DNA from: Trebonia sp964581815
Lineage (GTDB): Bacteria > Actinomycetota > Actinomycetes > Streptosporangiales > Streptosporangiaceae
DNA length: 64,000 nucleotides
Direction: 5' to 3'
Assembly (NCBI GenBank): GCA_964581815.1
Contig: CAZORE010000005.1
Location: 1-64,000 of the forward strand
Shown piece after piece: positions 15,616-25,349 of this stretch (its first letter is position 1; every line of letters begins with the position of its first letter). A program made the translations under genes and the position numbers. Below the pieces are notes generated by a model. That model saw nothing but the letters and a program-made list of their open reading frames with translations, was not told the origin of the DNA and made no database searches.

Positions 15616-16113
15616 TCAAGGACACTCTTCCCTAAGTCGGCCTAGTAGCAAACCAAGTACCCGTTCCACTGTCAGTCTACGTACCTCGTCACGGTTTCCC
15701 GGCAGCGCCATCGTCCGTACCACCGTGTCGCCGGACAGGCTCACCGCGACGTGGACCGTGCCCGCCGGGTGGCCGTCCTGCGGCCCAGGGCCCGCGACTC
15801 CCGTGGTCGCCACGCCGATCGTGGCGCCAAGGCGGTTCCTGACGCCGTCGGCCATCGCCACCGCGACCGGGGCATAGACCGGTCCGTGCCGTTCAAGCAG
15901 GCCGGGGTCCACGCCGAGCAACTGGGCCTTCAGCTCGGTCGCGTAGGCCACCACGCCGCCGCGGAAGGCGTTCGATGAACCCGGCACGTCGGTCAGCGCC
16001 GCGGCGACGAGCCCGCCCGTCAGCGACTCGGCGGTGGCCACCGTGTGCCCGGCCAGCATGAGCGTCCGGATGACCTCCGTGGCGAGCTCACCCGCGGCCG
16101 TGCTGTCAGACAT
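15616..16113 (-). CDS. cinA: CinA family protein (nicotinamide-nucleotide amidohydrolase domain)
   Basis: 165 residues, the stand-alone C-terminal CinA/PncC domain, which in characterised members deamidates nicotinamide mononucleotide to nicotinate mononucleotide for NAD recycling. Conserved features: TVATAESLTGGLVAAALTDVPGSS (residues about 24-48), GGVVAYATELKAQLLGV and TTGVAGPGPQDGHPAGTVHVAV. The N-terminal molybdopterin-binding domain of longer CinA proteins is absent, as in many actinobacteria. Its first 8 bases overlap the end of pgsA, indicating co-translation. Confidence 0.9.
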   Translation of the reverse strand: MSDSTAAGELATEVIRTLMLAGHTVATAESLTGGLVAAALTDVPGSSNAFRGGVVAYATELKAQLLGVDPGLLERHGPVYAPVAVAMADGVRNRLGATIGVATTGVAGPGPQDGHPAGTVHVAVSLSGDTVVRTMALPGNRDEVRRLTVERVLGLLLGRLREECP

Positions 16114-16726
16114 TCTGGCGACCCTTCTCGACTGCCTCGTCGTCCGGCGCGCGGCCCAGCCGCACCGCCCGTATCACGTAGTCTCCCCCTGTCACCAGGG
16201 TAACGACGAGCGCCGCCGCCATGGCGGTTTCCTTGACGATCGGGGGCAGGCTGAGCGAGGGGGGCAGCACGTACAGGCAGATGGCGACGATCTGCAGCAG
16301 CGTCTTGAGCTTGCCGCCCTTGCTCGCCGCGATGACGCCGCGCTTGATGACGGCGAAGCGCAGCAGGGTGATGCCGACCTCGCGGAACAGGATCAGCGCG
16401 GTGACCCAGCCGGGCAGCTCGCCGAGCGCCGTCAGCGTGATGAGCGCCGCCCCGGTGAGCGCCTTGTCGGCGATCGGGTCCGCGATCTTGCCGAAGTCGG
16501 TCACCAGACCGCGCTTGCGCGCCAGCTGCCCGTCGAGGAAGTCGGTGAACGAGGCAGCGGCGAACGCCACGAGCGCCGCCAGCCGCCAGGCCGTGCCGCC
16601 GTGGACCAGGCAGACCACGAACACGGGGACAAGCAGGATCCGCACCACCGTCAGCACGTTGGCGATGTTGACAAGCCCCACGGGCGCTGGCGCGTCCTCG
16701 GCGGCTGAGTCCCTGGCGTCGTTCAC
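16106..16726 (-). CDS. pgsA: CDP-diacylglycerol-glycerol-3-phosphate 3-phosphatidyltransferase
   Basis: 206 residues, integral membrane enzyme of phosphatidylglycerol (and then cardiolipin) synthesis. The CDP-alcohol phosphotransferase motif is complete: D62, D65-G66, A69-R70, G79, D83, D87. Several hydrophobic helices flank it. Start is ATG 16726, 10 bases after the rimO stop. The gene lies within the conserved ftsK-rimO-pgsA-cinA-clgR order and overlaps cinA by 8 bases. In actinobacteria related paralogues make phosphatidylinositol phosphate; the genomic position supports PgsA. Confidence 0.9.
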   Translation of the reverse strand: MNDARDSAAEDAPAPVGLVNIANVLTVVRILLVPVFVVCLVHGGTAWRLAALVAFAAASFTDFLDGQLARKRGLVTDFGKIADPIADKALTGAALITLTALGELPGWVTALILFREVGITLLRFAVIKRGVIAASKGGKLKTLLQIVAICLYVLPPSLSLPPIVKETAMAAALVVTLVTGGDYVIRAVRLGRAPDDEAVEKGRQNV

Positions 16727-16736
16727 GGTCGCCAGG

Positions 16737-18200
16737 TTACGCGCGGGCCACCAGGTCGGCCCCTACCGACTCCACCACCGACGCGGCCACCAGGTCGCCC
16801 GGGGCCAGCGGCCGGCCGGCCAGGAGCGTCGTCGACCCGTCGACGTCCGGCGCCTGGTGCGCGGCGCGGCCCTCGTAGCGGCCGTCGCCGATGACCTCCT
16901 CGACGAGCACCTCGACGGTCTCGCCCACCCGGTCGGCCGCGCGCTGGGCCATGACCTCCTCGGCCAGGCCGGCGAACTCGCTCACCCGGCGGTTCACCTC
17001 GTCGGCGTCGAGCTTGTCGGCGTCGTCGAAGCGGGCCGCCTCGGTTCCGTCCTCGTCGGAGTAGCCGAAGATACCGATCGCGTCCAGCCGGGCCTCGCTC
17101 AGGAACAGCTCAAGCTCCCGCAGGTCCTGCGCCGTCTCGCCGGGGAAGCCGACGATGAAGTTGGACCGGATGCCCGCGTCCGGGCTCAGCTGCCTGACCC
17201 GCTCGATCAGTTCGGTGAACCTGGCCCGGTCACCGAACCGGCGCATCCGGCGCAGCACGGGCCCGCTGGCGTGCTGGAACGACAGGTCGAAGTACGGCGC
17301 CACGCCAGGGGTCGACGCCATCACCTCGATCAGCCCGGGCCTGACCTCGGCCGGCTGCAGGTAGCTGACGAGCACGCGGACGATGCCCTCGGTCTTCACC
17401 AGCTCGGGCAGGACCGTCTCGAGCAGCCGCAGGTCCCCGAGGTCCTTGCCGTAGGAGGTGGAGTTCTCGCTGACCAGGACCAGTTCGCGCACGCCCTGGC
17501 CGGCCAGCCAGGAGGCCTCGGCGAGCAGCTCTGGCGGGCGCCGGGAGACGAAGGACCCGCGGAAGGAGGGGATGGCGCAGAACGAGCAGCGGCGGTCGCA
17601 GCCGGAGGCGATCTTGAGCGGCGCCGTCACGCCGCCGACGAGCCTCCGGCGGACCACCCGCGGCCCGGAGGCGGGCGCTAGGCCCACCGGAAGATCGGTG
17701 AGGTCAAGGTCCGCGTCGGTCGTCGTACCCGCGCTCCTGGCCTCCTGGCGGCTCGCTGGGCTCACCGGGAGCAGCGTGCGGCGGTCCCGGGCCACGTGGG
17801 CCGGCCGCCTGCGCCCGGCCAGCACGTCGTCAAGCCGGGCGGCGATGTCGGAGTAGTCATCGAAGCTGAGCACCTGGGCTTCGGGGAGCTCGTCGGCGAG
17901 CTCGGTGCCGTAGCGCTCGGCCAGGCACCCCACGGCGGCGACCTTGGCACCGGAGTCCGCGGCGATGAGCAGTTCGTCAATGGACTCCTGCTTGGCCGCC
18001 TGAATGAAGCCGCACGTGTTGACGAGGACGACGTCCGCGTCTTCCCCCTCGCCCCGCAGTGTCCAGCCGCCCGCCGCCAGACGGGCGGCGAGCTCTTCTG
18101 AGTCCACCTCGTTGCGGGCGCAACCGAGGGTGACCAGGCTTACGGAACGGGAACTAGACACACGCAGAGGGTACGCGATCGGACGGTCTCCGTGAGTCAC
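16737..18200 (-). CDS. rimO: Ribosomal protein S12 methylthiotransferase RimO
   Basis: 487 residues. RimO adds a methylthio group to an aspartate of ribosomal protein S12. Domain order: N-terminal UPF0004 domain with TLGCARNEVDSE and NTCGF (two cluster ligands), third Cys in AVGCLAERYG; radical SAM core with CDRRCSFC near residue 200; C-terminal TRAM domain (VGETVEVLVEE). The annotated start is GTG 18200; GTG 18161, just before SSSRSVSLVTLG, is a reasonable alternative and neither has a clear ribosome site. Downstream neighbours pgsA and cinA are on the same strand with tight spacing. Confidence 0.94.
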   Translation of the reverse strand: MTHGDRPIAYPLRVSSSRSVSLVTLGCARNEVDSEELAARLAAGGWTLRGEGEDADVVLVNTCGFIQAAKQESIDELLIAADSGAKVAAVGCLAERYGTELADELPEAQVLSFDDYSDIAARLDDVLAGRRRPAHVARDRRTLLPVSPASRQEARSAGTTTDADLDLTDLPVGLAPASGPRVVRRRLVGGVTAPLKIASGCDRRCSFCAIPSFRGSFVSRRPPELLAEASWLAGQGVRELVLVSENSTSYGKDLGDLRLLETVLPELVKTEGIVRVLVSYLQPAEVRPGLIEVMASTPGVAPYFDLSFQHASGPVLRRMRRFGDRARFTELIERVRQLSPDAGIRSNFIVGFPGETAQDLRELELFLSEARLDAIGIFGYSDEDGTEAARFDDADKLDADEVNRRVSEFAGLAEEVMAQRAADRVGETVEVLVEEVIGDGRYEGRAAHQAPDVDGSTTLLAGRPLAPGDLVAASVVESVGADLVARA

Positions 18201-18223
18201 CGCGTGGCGGTCAGCGCGGCCGG

Positions 18224-18967
18224 TCAGCCGACGGTGACCGGGGTGTGGCTCGCCGGGTTAATGCTGAGGTGGGCCACTTGCCCGGCGGTCATCTGCTGCA
18301 GCTTTCCGTTCACGGTCAGCTTGATCCCCGGCGGGTTGCCGATGACCAGCGACACCGGGTTCTTCTCATCCCAGGTCCTTGTCGTCCCGGCCGGGATGAC
18401 GCCCTGGTAGATCGACTGGCCGGCGGGACCGTTGAGCCCGACCCAGCAGTCGGCGATGGCGGTCAGCCGGATCACCGCCTCGTTCTTGGGCGGCGCGGTG
18501 GCGCGCGTGACGGGAGCGGGCGTCGGCTTGGCCGTCACCGTCACCTCGGGCCGGGCGGTGACCGTCGGGGTCGCCGTCGAGCCGGTGGCGTGCGTCGCCA
18601 CCAGGCGGTAGGCGCCGAGGCCCGCGACGGCGATCAGCGCCACGGCGAGCACCCGCCCCAGGTGCAGGTTCCGCGGCTCGCGGATCTTGATCGGCGTGGC
18701 CGGCTCGAAGATCTGCGCCGCGCGCATCTTGCCTGGCGGGCCGTGCTCCGCGTCGTACTCCCTGACCAGCGGCACCGGGTCGGTCCCGACTACCTCGGCG
18801 ATCGACCGGATGTGACCGCGGGCGTAGAAGTCACCGCCGCAGGGCGAGAAGTCGCCCTGCTCGATCGATGCGATGATCGACTCCCTGATCCGGGTCTGCC
18901 GGCTTACCTGTGCCAAGGTGAGCCCGGCCTGACGTCGGGCCTCCGCCAAGGTGTCACCGATGCCCAC
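18224..18967 (-). CDS. RodZ-like helix-turn-helix membrane protein
   Basis: 247 residues. An N-terminal RodZ-type HTH (residues about 4-70: GDTLAEARRQAGLTLAQVSRQTRIRESIIASIE) with the typical YARGHIRSIAEVVG stretch is followed by one transmembrane helix (about 103-120), a Thr/Pro/Val-rich linker and an extracytoplasmic DUF4115-like domain. RodZ proteins link the MreB cytoskeleton or envelope growth machinery to the membrane. It lies between ftsK and rimO, as in other actinomycetes. Start ATG 18967. Confidence 0.85.
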   Translation of the reverse strand: MGIGDTLAEARRQAGLTLAQVSRQTRIRESIIASIEQGDFSPCGGDFYARGHIRSIAEVVGTDPVPLVREYDAEHGPPGKMRAAQIFEPATPIKIREPRNLHLGRVLAVALIAVAGLGAYRLVATHATGSTATPTVTARPEVTVTAKPTPAPVTRATAPPKNEAVIRLTAIADCWVGLNGPAGQSIYQGVIPAGTTRTWDEKNPVSLVIGNPPGIKLTVNGKLQQMTAGQVAHLSINPASHTPVTVG

Positions 18968-19101
18968 GTCGCGCCTCCGGAAGATCTCGTCCCTTGGTCT
19001 CTTCTTACCCAGTGAATCTTAGAAGTCACCCACAGTAATGTCGCGGGGGTTACGTCGCCCCGCCGGTCGTTCCGCGGCGCGCCCGGACAGGCGAGGTGTC
19101 A

Positions 19102-22100
19102 CTAGCCCCGCAAGGAGGCCAGCACCTCGTCGAGGTCATCAGGTCTCTTCAGTACGTCCCGCGCCTTGGAACCTTCGCTTGGCCCGACAATACCCCTGCT
19201 TTCCAGCAAGTCCATCAGCCGGCCGGCCTTCGCGAAACCGACCCTGAGCTTGCGCTGCAGCATGGACGTGGAGCCGAACTGGCTGGTGATGATCAGTTCG
19301 GCCGCCGCGATCAGTAGCTCCAGGTCATCGCCCACCTCGGCGTCGATTTCCCTGGCCTTCTCCGGTGCCGCCTGCACGTCCTGCCGGTACTCCGGCTGGG
19401 CCTGCTTCTTGCAGTGGTCGACGATGTCCCGGATCTCCTTCTCCGAGACGAACGCGTTCTGCAGCCGGATCGGCTTGGACGCGCCCATCGGCAGGAACAG
19501 CGCGTCGCCCTGGCCGACCAGCTTGTCCGCGCCGGGCTGGTCGAGGATGACCCGGGAGTCGGTGACGCTGGAGACGGCGAAGGCCAGCCGGGACGGGACG
19601 TTCGCCTTGATCAGGCCAGTAACGACGTCAACGCTTGGACGCTGGGTCGCGATCACGAGGTGAATCCCCGCCGCCCGGGCCAGCTGGGTGATGCGGACAA
19701 CGCTGTCTTCGACGTCCCGGGGGGCGACCATCATCAGGTCCGCGAGCTCGTCGATCACGACCAGCAGGTACGGGTAAGGCGCCAGGACCCGCTCGGACCC
19801 GGGGGGCACGGTCAGCTTCCCCGACCTGACCGCCTTGTTGAAGTCGTCGATGTGCCGGTACCCGAACGCCGCCAGGTCGTCGTACCTGGTCTCCATCTCC
19901 CCGACAACCCACTCCAAGGCCTCGGCCGCCTTCTTGGGGTTGGTGATGATGGGAGTCATCAGGTGCGGGATGCCGTCGTAGATCGACAGCTCGACCCGCT
20001 TGGGGTCGATGAGGATCATCCGCACGTCATCCGGCGTGGCCCGGGTCAGGATGCTGGTGATCAGCCCGTTCAGGCATACGCTTTTGCCGCTTCCGGTCGC
20101 TCCGGCCACCAGCACGTGCGGCATCTTCGCCAGGTTGGCGAGCACCGTCTTGCCCTCGACGTCCTTGCCGAGCCCCACGACCATGGGGTGGTGCTCGGCG
20201 AGCGCTACCTCTGAGCGCAGGATGTCGCCCAGGCTGACGATCTCCTTGTCGGTGTTCGGTATCTCCACCCCGATCGCCGACTTGCCGGGGATGACCGGCA
20301 GGATGCGGACATCGGCCGACTTGACCGCGTAGGCGATGTTCTTCGACAGCTGGGTAACCCGCTCCACCTTGACGCCCGGGTCCAGCTCGATCTCGTACCT
20401 GGTGACCGTGGGCCCACGGGTGAAACCCGCCACCGTTGCGTCGACCTTGAACTGCTCGAAGACGTCCTGCAAGTCCGCGACTACCTTGTCGTTGGCCTTG
20501 GTCCGCGCCTTGTGCGGCGAGCCGGGGCGCAGCATCTCCGACGGCGGCAGCGCGTAGAAGCCCGCCGCCGCCTCGCTGAGCGGCAGCTGCTCGCCCGGCC
20601 GCACCGGGGTCGGCGGAACCGCCCTGGGCGGTCCGGCCGGCGCGGCGGGCCCGGCCGGGGGCCCGGGATCCTGGGCCGGCCGGAAGGCGACGGGCTCGGG
20701 GTGGGCCGACTCGGCCCGGTCCGTCTGCGTGGTGAAGCCCAGGTCCTCGAGCAGGTCGTCGCCGATCCTTGCCTCAGGTACCCGGGCGGGCGGCAGGCCC
20801 GTGCCGGGGAGAAGGACCTGAGGATCGTAGGGCTTGCGCTGGTCGCCTGACTCCAGGGAGCCCTTCAGCCGGATCGGCCCCCGGTTAATCTCACCGCGCC
20901 TCGCCCCGTCCTCGACGGTGCCGTCACCGTCCTGCCCCTCGGGCGCCGCGCCGTCCCACTCGTCGTCGTAGGCCGCAAGGCCGAACAGTACCCGCAGCTC
21001 CGTCAGCCGTTCCGGCACCTGCCGCACCGGCGTGCCGGTGATGACCAGCAGCCCGTAGGCGGCGAGCAGGCCGAGCAGCGGCGTCGCCACCCAGGCCGTG
21101 AGCCCCTTGTCGAGCGGCCAGGAGGCGGCCATGCCGATCAGGCCGCCCGCGGTCCGGACGGCCGGCCAGCCGCCGCCCGCGTGCGACAGCGTCGGCACGC
21201 CCCTGGCGATGTGGTAGAGGCCGAGCGTGCCGGCCAGCAGCGCCGTCCAGCCGATCTCGGCAGGCGGCAGCGCCGCGCTCCGGTCCGGATGGCGCATGAA
21301 CCGGACGCCGACGAGCGCGAACAGGGCCGGGACAGCGAAGGAGCCCTCGCCGACGGCGGAGCTCGCCAGGGTATAGAGTCCCTCGCCCGCGAGGTTGTGC
21401 ATCCGGGCCCAGATCGCGGCGGCGAACACGATCGCCAGCGCGATGAAGGCCAGCCCGACGCCGTCGCGCTTGTGGTCGGGGTGCAGTTGCCGCGCGTTAC
21501 GGCCGAACCGGCGGACGATGCCGCCAAGCAGGGTCGCCACCAGCAGCCAGGCCATCCCGATGGCGCGCAGCAGCCACGCGGTGAGCACGATCAGCACGTT
21601 GTGCGACGGCGGGCTCGCAGGCGCCGCGCCGCGCCTGGCGGCCGTGCCCTTTCCCTGACGGCCGTTACCCGGCGGGCGGCCGCTCCCCTTGCCCCCACCG
21701 CCCCTGCCCGCGGCTGGCTTGCCCGATCGCGTGCCGCTGCCTTTTGCGCTGGCCCGGCCGCTCGCCTTGGAGTTGCTCGCCTTGGGGTTGCTCGCCTTGG
21801 GGTTGCTCGCCTTGCCGTTGGCGCCGNNNNNNNNNNNNNNNNNNNNNNNNNNNNNNNNNNNNNNNNNNNNNNNNNNNNNNNNNNNNNNNNNNNNNNNNNN
21901 NNNNNNNNNNNNNNNNNNNNNNNNNNGTTGCTCGCCTTGGGGTTGCTCGCCTTGGGGTTGCTCGCCTTGCCGTTGGCGCCGGCGCCCGCCCTGGCGTTCG
22001 CGGTGCCGCCACCGCGACCCGTGCCGCCTGCCCGGGTGCCGCCCGAGCCGCGCCGCGCTCCACCGCTACCCCCACTGCCTGGCGGCGGCATCCGCACGAT

Positions 22101-22196
22101 CGGGTCGGGCGACTCGTCGTTGTAGTAGTCGTCACCGACCGTGCCCGCCCGCCCGACCCGCGAGCCTGACGCGCCCCTGGACCGAGAGGTAGCCAT
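19102..22196 (-). CDS. ftsK: DNA translocase FtsK/SpoIIIE (interrupted by an N gap)
   Basis: FtsK is the septum-anchored ATPase that pumps chromosomal DNA during division. Start is ATG 22196 (MATSRSRGASG). The N-terminus is basic, Gly/Ala/Ser-rich with NPKAS repeats where the N run lies. After the gap come four membrane segments, a Pro-rich linker, the motor (Walker A GATGSGKSV at about residue 645, Walker B LVVIDELADLMM) and the DNA-reading gamma domain (about the last 65 residues). Taken literally the gap shifts the frame, but the 55 bp on each side are identical (21772-21826 and 21927-21981); removing 100 N plus one copy gives an intact frame of 979 residues. Confidence 0.95.
21772..21981. 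other. 100-N gap flanked by identical 55-bp sequences (in ftsK)
   Basis: N positions 21827-21926. The 55 bases before and after are identical and consist of 15-bp NPKAS-coding repeat units. Either two contig ends overlap unmerged, or a tandem repeat array is unresolved. Confidence 0.9.
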
Positions 22197-22269
22197 GCTC
22201 CCAAACGTAACGAGAACCCCGTCTCGGTCGAAGCACCCCGGCTACCTCGGCGTGTCGCGGCCGTTGTCG

Positions 22270-23031
22270 CTAGGCCGATGGTGCCACCCGGTAGTGGTAG
22301 CGGTGGCTGTAGCGGAAGCCGAGGCGCTGGTACATGGCCTGCGCGGGCGCGTTGTCCACCTCCACCTGCAGGAAGACGCGTTGGACCCCGCGCTGACCCG
22401 CCAGCAGGCACGCCGCCGCCGTGACCACGACCCCGAAGCCCTGGCGGCGGTGGCCCGGGTGCACCTCGACCGCGGTGAGCCCGGCCCAGCCGTCCGCGAT
22501 CGACAGCCGGGCGATCGCGAGCACCGCATCCCCCTCCCTGATACTCACGAACGCCTGCTCCCGCGCCGAGGTGAGCACCTGCCGCGCGACGGGCGGCAGG
22601 TGGTCCTGGCCTCGGTAGTGGTACCTGGCGGCCCAGGCGTCGTCGGGCTCGGGGCTGACCACGACCTCGCGGCCGCCGGCGATCTCGCTGGCCGGGATGG
22701 CCAGGGGCAGGTCAGCGACCATGAAGAAGGCGGGACCCGGCCGGGTCGGCCAGGACCGGCGCGTCAGCTGCTCATCGAGCTCGCGGGAAGCGTCATCGTC
22801 GAGCGGCACTGGCACCGCGATCATCGGGGGCAGCCCGCGCTCCCGGTACCAGCGGGTCACCACGGCAAGTGCCTCGTCGAGCGGCAGCCCCGGGTCACCG
22901 AGCGGCAGGGCGGAGTTGGCCCGTCCGGTGAACCCGCCGGCCGCCCGCAGCAGCCAGTCGCCGAGCCATTCCTCCTCGGTTCCCCGCCAGTGCGCCGCCG
23001 CGACCCGCTCAAGGTCCGTCATCGTCTGCAT
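22270..23031 (-). CDS. GNAT family N-acetyltransferase
   Basis: 253 residues. The C-terminal half is the acetyl-CoA-binding GNAT fold: VEVHPGHRRQGFGVVVTAAA (about 190-210, pyrophosphate loop R/Q-x-x-G-x-G/A variant) and VDNAPAQAMYQRLGFRYSHRYHYR at the end. The N-terminal half looks like a second, degenerate GNAT repeat, as in double-GNAT proteins. Start ATG 23031; a second ATG at 23022 is possible. Acceptor unknown. It precedes ftsK on the same strand with 73 bp between. Confidence 0.85.
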   Translation of the reverse strand: MQTMTDLERVAAAHWRGTEEEWLGDWLLRAAGGFTGRANSALPLGDPGLPLDEALAVVTRWYRERGLPPMIAVPVPLDDDASRELDEQLTRRSWPTRPGPAFFMVADLPLAIPASEIAGGREVVVSPEPDDAWAARYHYRGQDHLPPVARQVLTSAREQAFVSIREGDAVLAIARLSIADGWAGLTAVEVHPGHRRQGFGVVVTAAACLLAGQRGVQRVFLQVEVDNAPAQAMYQRLGFRYSHRYHYRVAPSA

Positions 23032-23082
23032 CCCGCCAGGATGACATGTCCGGTTTGTCGCGAACGGGGCGTGGCGGGGCAG

Positions 23083-23137
23083 GCCGGGCTACGAGACGAG
23101 GGGCGGCCGGGCCGGAGCCGGGCTACGGGACGAGGGG
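23083..23137. repeat. 34-bp-spaced direct duplication at the end of the acyl-CoA dehydrogenase-like gene
   Basis: GCCGGGCTACGAGACGAGGG (23083-23102) recurs with one change at 23117-23136. The second copy contains the gene's stop codon, so the 3' end of the coding region has been partly duplicated downstream. Confidence 0.5.
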
Positions 23138-24145
23138 GCTGGCCGGGGCCGGGGCGCCGGTGATCTGGGCGATGAGGCCGTGCACGTGGGCGGCGCCCTC
23201 GGCGACCTCGTGGCGCATGGCGTGCACGCTGATGAGGTGCTGGCCGCCGAGATCGGGCGCGGGCGCCTGGACAAGCGGCCAGGGGTGGGTGACCTGGGCG
23301 ATCCGCGTCTTCATGGCGTCGAGCCTGACGCCGGCCTCAGCGGCCGGCCAGCGGCCGACGGGGCTCCCCGGCCCGTTGGGGCTTCCCGGCTCGGCGAGGC
23401 GCGCCACGTCGGCGGGCGTCGCCGCCTCGGCGACGGCGGTGATGGCGGCGTTGAACGCGCGCCTCGCATCGGAGTACTGCACGCTGGCCAGGATCGAGTG
23501 GCCCCAGGTGAGGGCGCTCGTGGTGAAGACGTCCGCCAGCGCGCCGGCCGGCTGCGCCCGCGCGACCCGGAACGCCTGGGTACATCGGGCGCCGCGCCCG
23601 GCGAACGCGATGACGCACTCGGGCCGGGCCGGGCCACGGGCGATGAGCACCGCGTGCAGCGCGATCCAGTCCCAGCTGGGCGTCACGGTGGCGAGCGCGC
23701 CCTGGTCGAGGAACTCATACCCGCCGTCGGCGGAGGGCGCGCACCGCGACCGGGGGTCGGCGAAACGCAGGTCGCCGCCGGCCTCGCCGTGCCCGCCGGC
23801 GAAGAGCGCGCCGCGGGAGGCCTCGGCCAGGATCCAGCGCACCGAGTTATCGCCCGTCCGGTAGGCGTCGGCCGCGGCCCCGGTCCAGGACAGGTGCGCG
23901 CTGACCGCGAGCGCGGTGCGCGGTGCGTGCCGCGCCAGCCGCCGCTGGCCGCAGGCGGCCTGGCGGAGCGTGCAGCCGAGCCCGCCGAACTCCGGCGGCA
24001 GCGTGACGTTCAGGTAGCCGACCCCGGCGAGCCTGGCGATGTCCGCGGCGAGCACCCCCGGCTGACCGCTCGCCCGCTCATCGGTCCCGCCCAGCCGCCC
24101 GAGCAGGCCGTCGGTGAGCAGATCACGGGGCCGTGTCGCCGTCAT
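23123..24145 (-). CDS. Acyl-CoA dehydrogenase-like flavoprotein
   Basis: 340 residues with the acyl-CoA dehydrogenase architecture: N-terminal helices, GVGYLNVTLPPEFGGLGCTLRQAA (about 42-65), central beta domain (FADPRSRCAPSADGGYEFLDQGALATVTP, compare the usual NG.K.W.T segment) and C-terminal helical bundle. It is shorter than the usual 380-400 and lacks a recognisable catalytic Glu and standard FAD-contact motifs, so it may be a divergent monooxygenase-type (DszC-like) or an inactive member. ATG 24145. The flanking genes give no pathway. Confidence 0.65.
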   Translation of the reverse strand: MTATRPRDLLTDGLLGRLGGTDERASGQPGVLAADIARLAGVGYLNVTLPPEFGGLGCTLRQAACGQRRLARHAPRTALAVSAHLSWTGAAADAYRTGDNSVRWILAEASRGALFAGGHGEAGGDLRFADPRSRCAPSADGGYEFLDQGALATVTPSWDWIALHAVLIARGPARPECVIAFAGRGARCTQAFRVARAQPAGALADVFTTSALTWGHSILASVQYSDARRAFNAAITAVAEAATPADVARLAEPGSPNGPGSPVGRWPAAEAGVRLDAMKTRIAQVTHPWPLVQAPAPDLGGQHLISVHAMRHEVAEGAAHVHGLIAQITGAPAPASPLVP

Positions 24146-24259
24146 GGACAGATCCTCCCGCCACGGTGCCTGAAAGTCAACTTATTCAGTAGGAAAAGTA
24201 GCTTAGCGGTCCCGCCCGGCTCGCTTCCTGGACGGGGCGTTGAGTTGTCGCGCGCCCGG

Positions 24260-25207
24260 TCAGCTCGGGCCGACGACGCGGACCGGCTGGCCAGCGGCGA
24301 AGGCGGCGATGTCCGCCACGGCGTCGGTGTAGAAGGTCCGGTAACCATCATCGGTCACATACCCAAGGTGCGGGGTCAGTACGGTCCGCGGCGCGGACCG
24401 GAACGGATGCCCCGCTGGCAGCGGTTCCTCATCATAGACGTCAAGTCCGGCACCGGCGATATCTCCGGCATGCAGCGCGGCGAGCAGCGCGTCGGAGTCG
24501 ACGATCGGCCCGCGCGACGTGTTCACGAGGAACGCCGTCGGCCGCATCAGCCCCAGTTCACGCTCCCCCACCAGGCCGACGGACCGCGCGCTCAGCTTGT
24601 AGTGCACCGTGACGACGTCAGACAGCGCGAACAGGTCGTCCTTGCCGACCGCCGTCACGCCAGCCGCGGCGGCCGCGGCGGGGATGATGTTCTGCGACCA
24701 GGCAAGCACGTCCATGCCGAACGCCTGACCGACCGCCGCGACCGCCCGGCCGATGTTGCCGAGCCCGACCACGCCCAGGGTCCGCCCGCGCAGCCCGAAC
24801 CCGACCGTGTGCTGCCAGCCGCCGCTCCTGATCGCGGCGTCCTCCTCGGCGACGTGCCTGGCCACCGCGAGGATCAGCGCCCAGGTCAGCTCCGGCGTGG
24901 CCCCGGAACTGCCACGTGTGCCGCAAACGGTGACTCCGGCCGCCTGGCACGCCGCCACGTCGATCGAGGCGTTGCGCATCCCGGTGGTGACGAGCAGCCG
25001 CAGGCCGGGCAGCCGCGCGATCCGCTCGGCGGTGAACGGCGTCCGCTCCCGCATCGCCACGATCACGTCGAACGGCCGCAGCTGCGCCACCAGGTCGCCG
25101 GTGTCGGCGATGTGGCTGGCGAAGGTGACGACTTCCGCTCCCAGCGAGTCCCAGTCGGCGCAGCTCAGTGCGACGTGCTGGTAGTCATCGAGTACCGCGA
25201 TCCGCAT
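24260..25207 (-). CDS. D-2-hydroxyacid dehydrogenase family protein
   Basis: 315 residues. NAD(P)-dependent oxidoreductase of the D-isomer 2-hydroxyacid dehydrogenase family (phosphoglycerate dehydrogenase relatives). Nucleotide loop GVVGLGNIGRAVA, catalytic Arg in NTSRGPIVD, Glu in LDVYDEEPLP and His in LTPHLGYVTD are all present. ATG 25207 starts the natural N-terminus MRIAVLDDYQ; the same frame runs further upstream through repetitive intergenic DNA without support. Divergent from bioB across a 142-bp spacer with tandem repeats. Substrate unknown. Confidence 0.9.
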   Translation of the reverse strand: MRIAVLDDYQHVALSCADWDSLGAEVVTFASHIADTGDLVAQLRPFDVIVAMRERTPFTAERIARLPGLRLLVTTGMRNASIDVAACQAAGVTVCGTRGSSGATPELTWALILAVARHVAEEDAAIRSGGWQHTVGFGLRGRTLGVVGLGNIGRAVAAVGQAFGMDVLAWSQNIIPAAAAAAGVTAVGKDDLFALSDVVTVHYKLSARSVGLVGERELGLMRPTAFLVNTSRGPIVDSDALLAALHAGDIAGAGLDVYDEEPLPAGHPFRSAPRTVLTPHLGYVTDDGYRTFYTDAVADIAAFAAGQPVRVVGPS

Positions 25208-25240
25208 CTCGTAGCCTCCGAACGTTGCGGCTGACTCTAT

Positions 25241-25303
25241 CCCGCCCGATCCCGCCCCATCGCCGCCCGATCCCGCCCCATCCCCCGCCCGATCCCGCCC
25301 GCC
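25241..25303. repeat. Three tandem 20-21 bp repeats in a divergent promoter region
   Basis: Units around CCCGCCCGATCCCGCCCCAT at 25241-25260, 25261-25281 and 25282-25303. They lie between the hydroxyacid dehydrogenase and bioB start codons and could hold repeated operator half-sites (GATC-centred), or simply be slippage. Confidence 0.6.
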
Positions 25304-25349
25304 GTGGCGGCCGCGGGGCGACGGCGCCCGGGATGCTACCTTCTGTCCC

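Noticed and set aside
25241..25303. Possible CRISPR array
   Set aside because: Repeats are adjacent with no spacers; simple tandem repeat.
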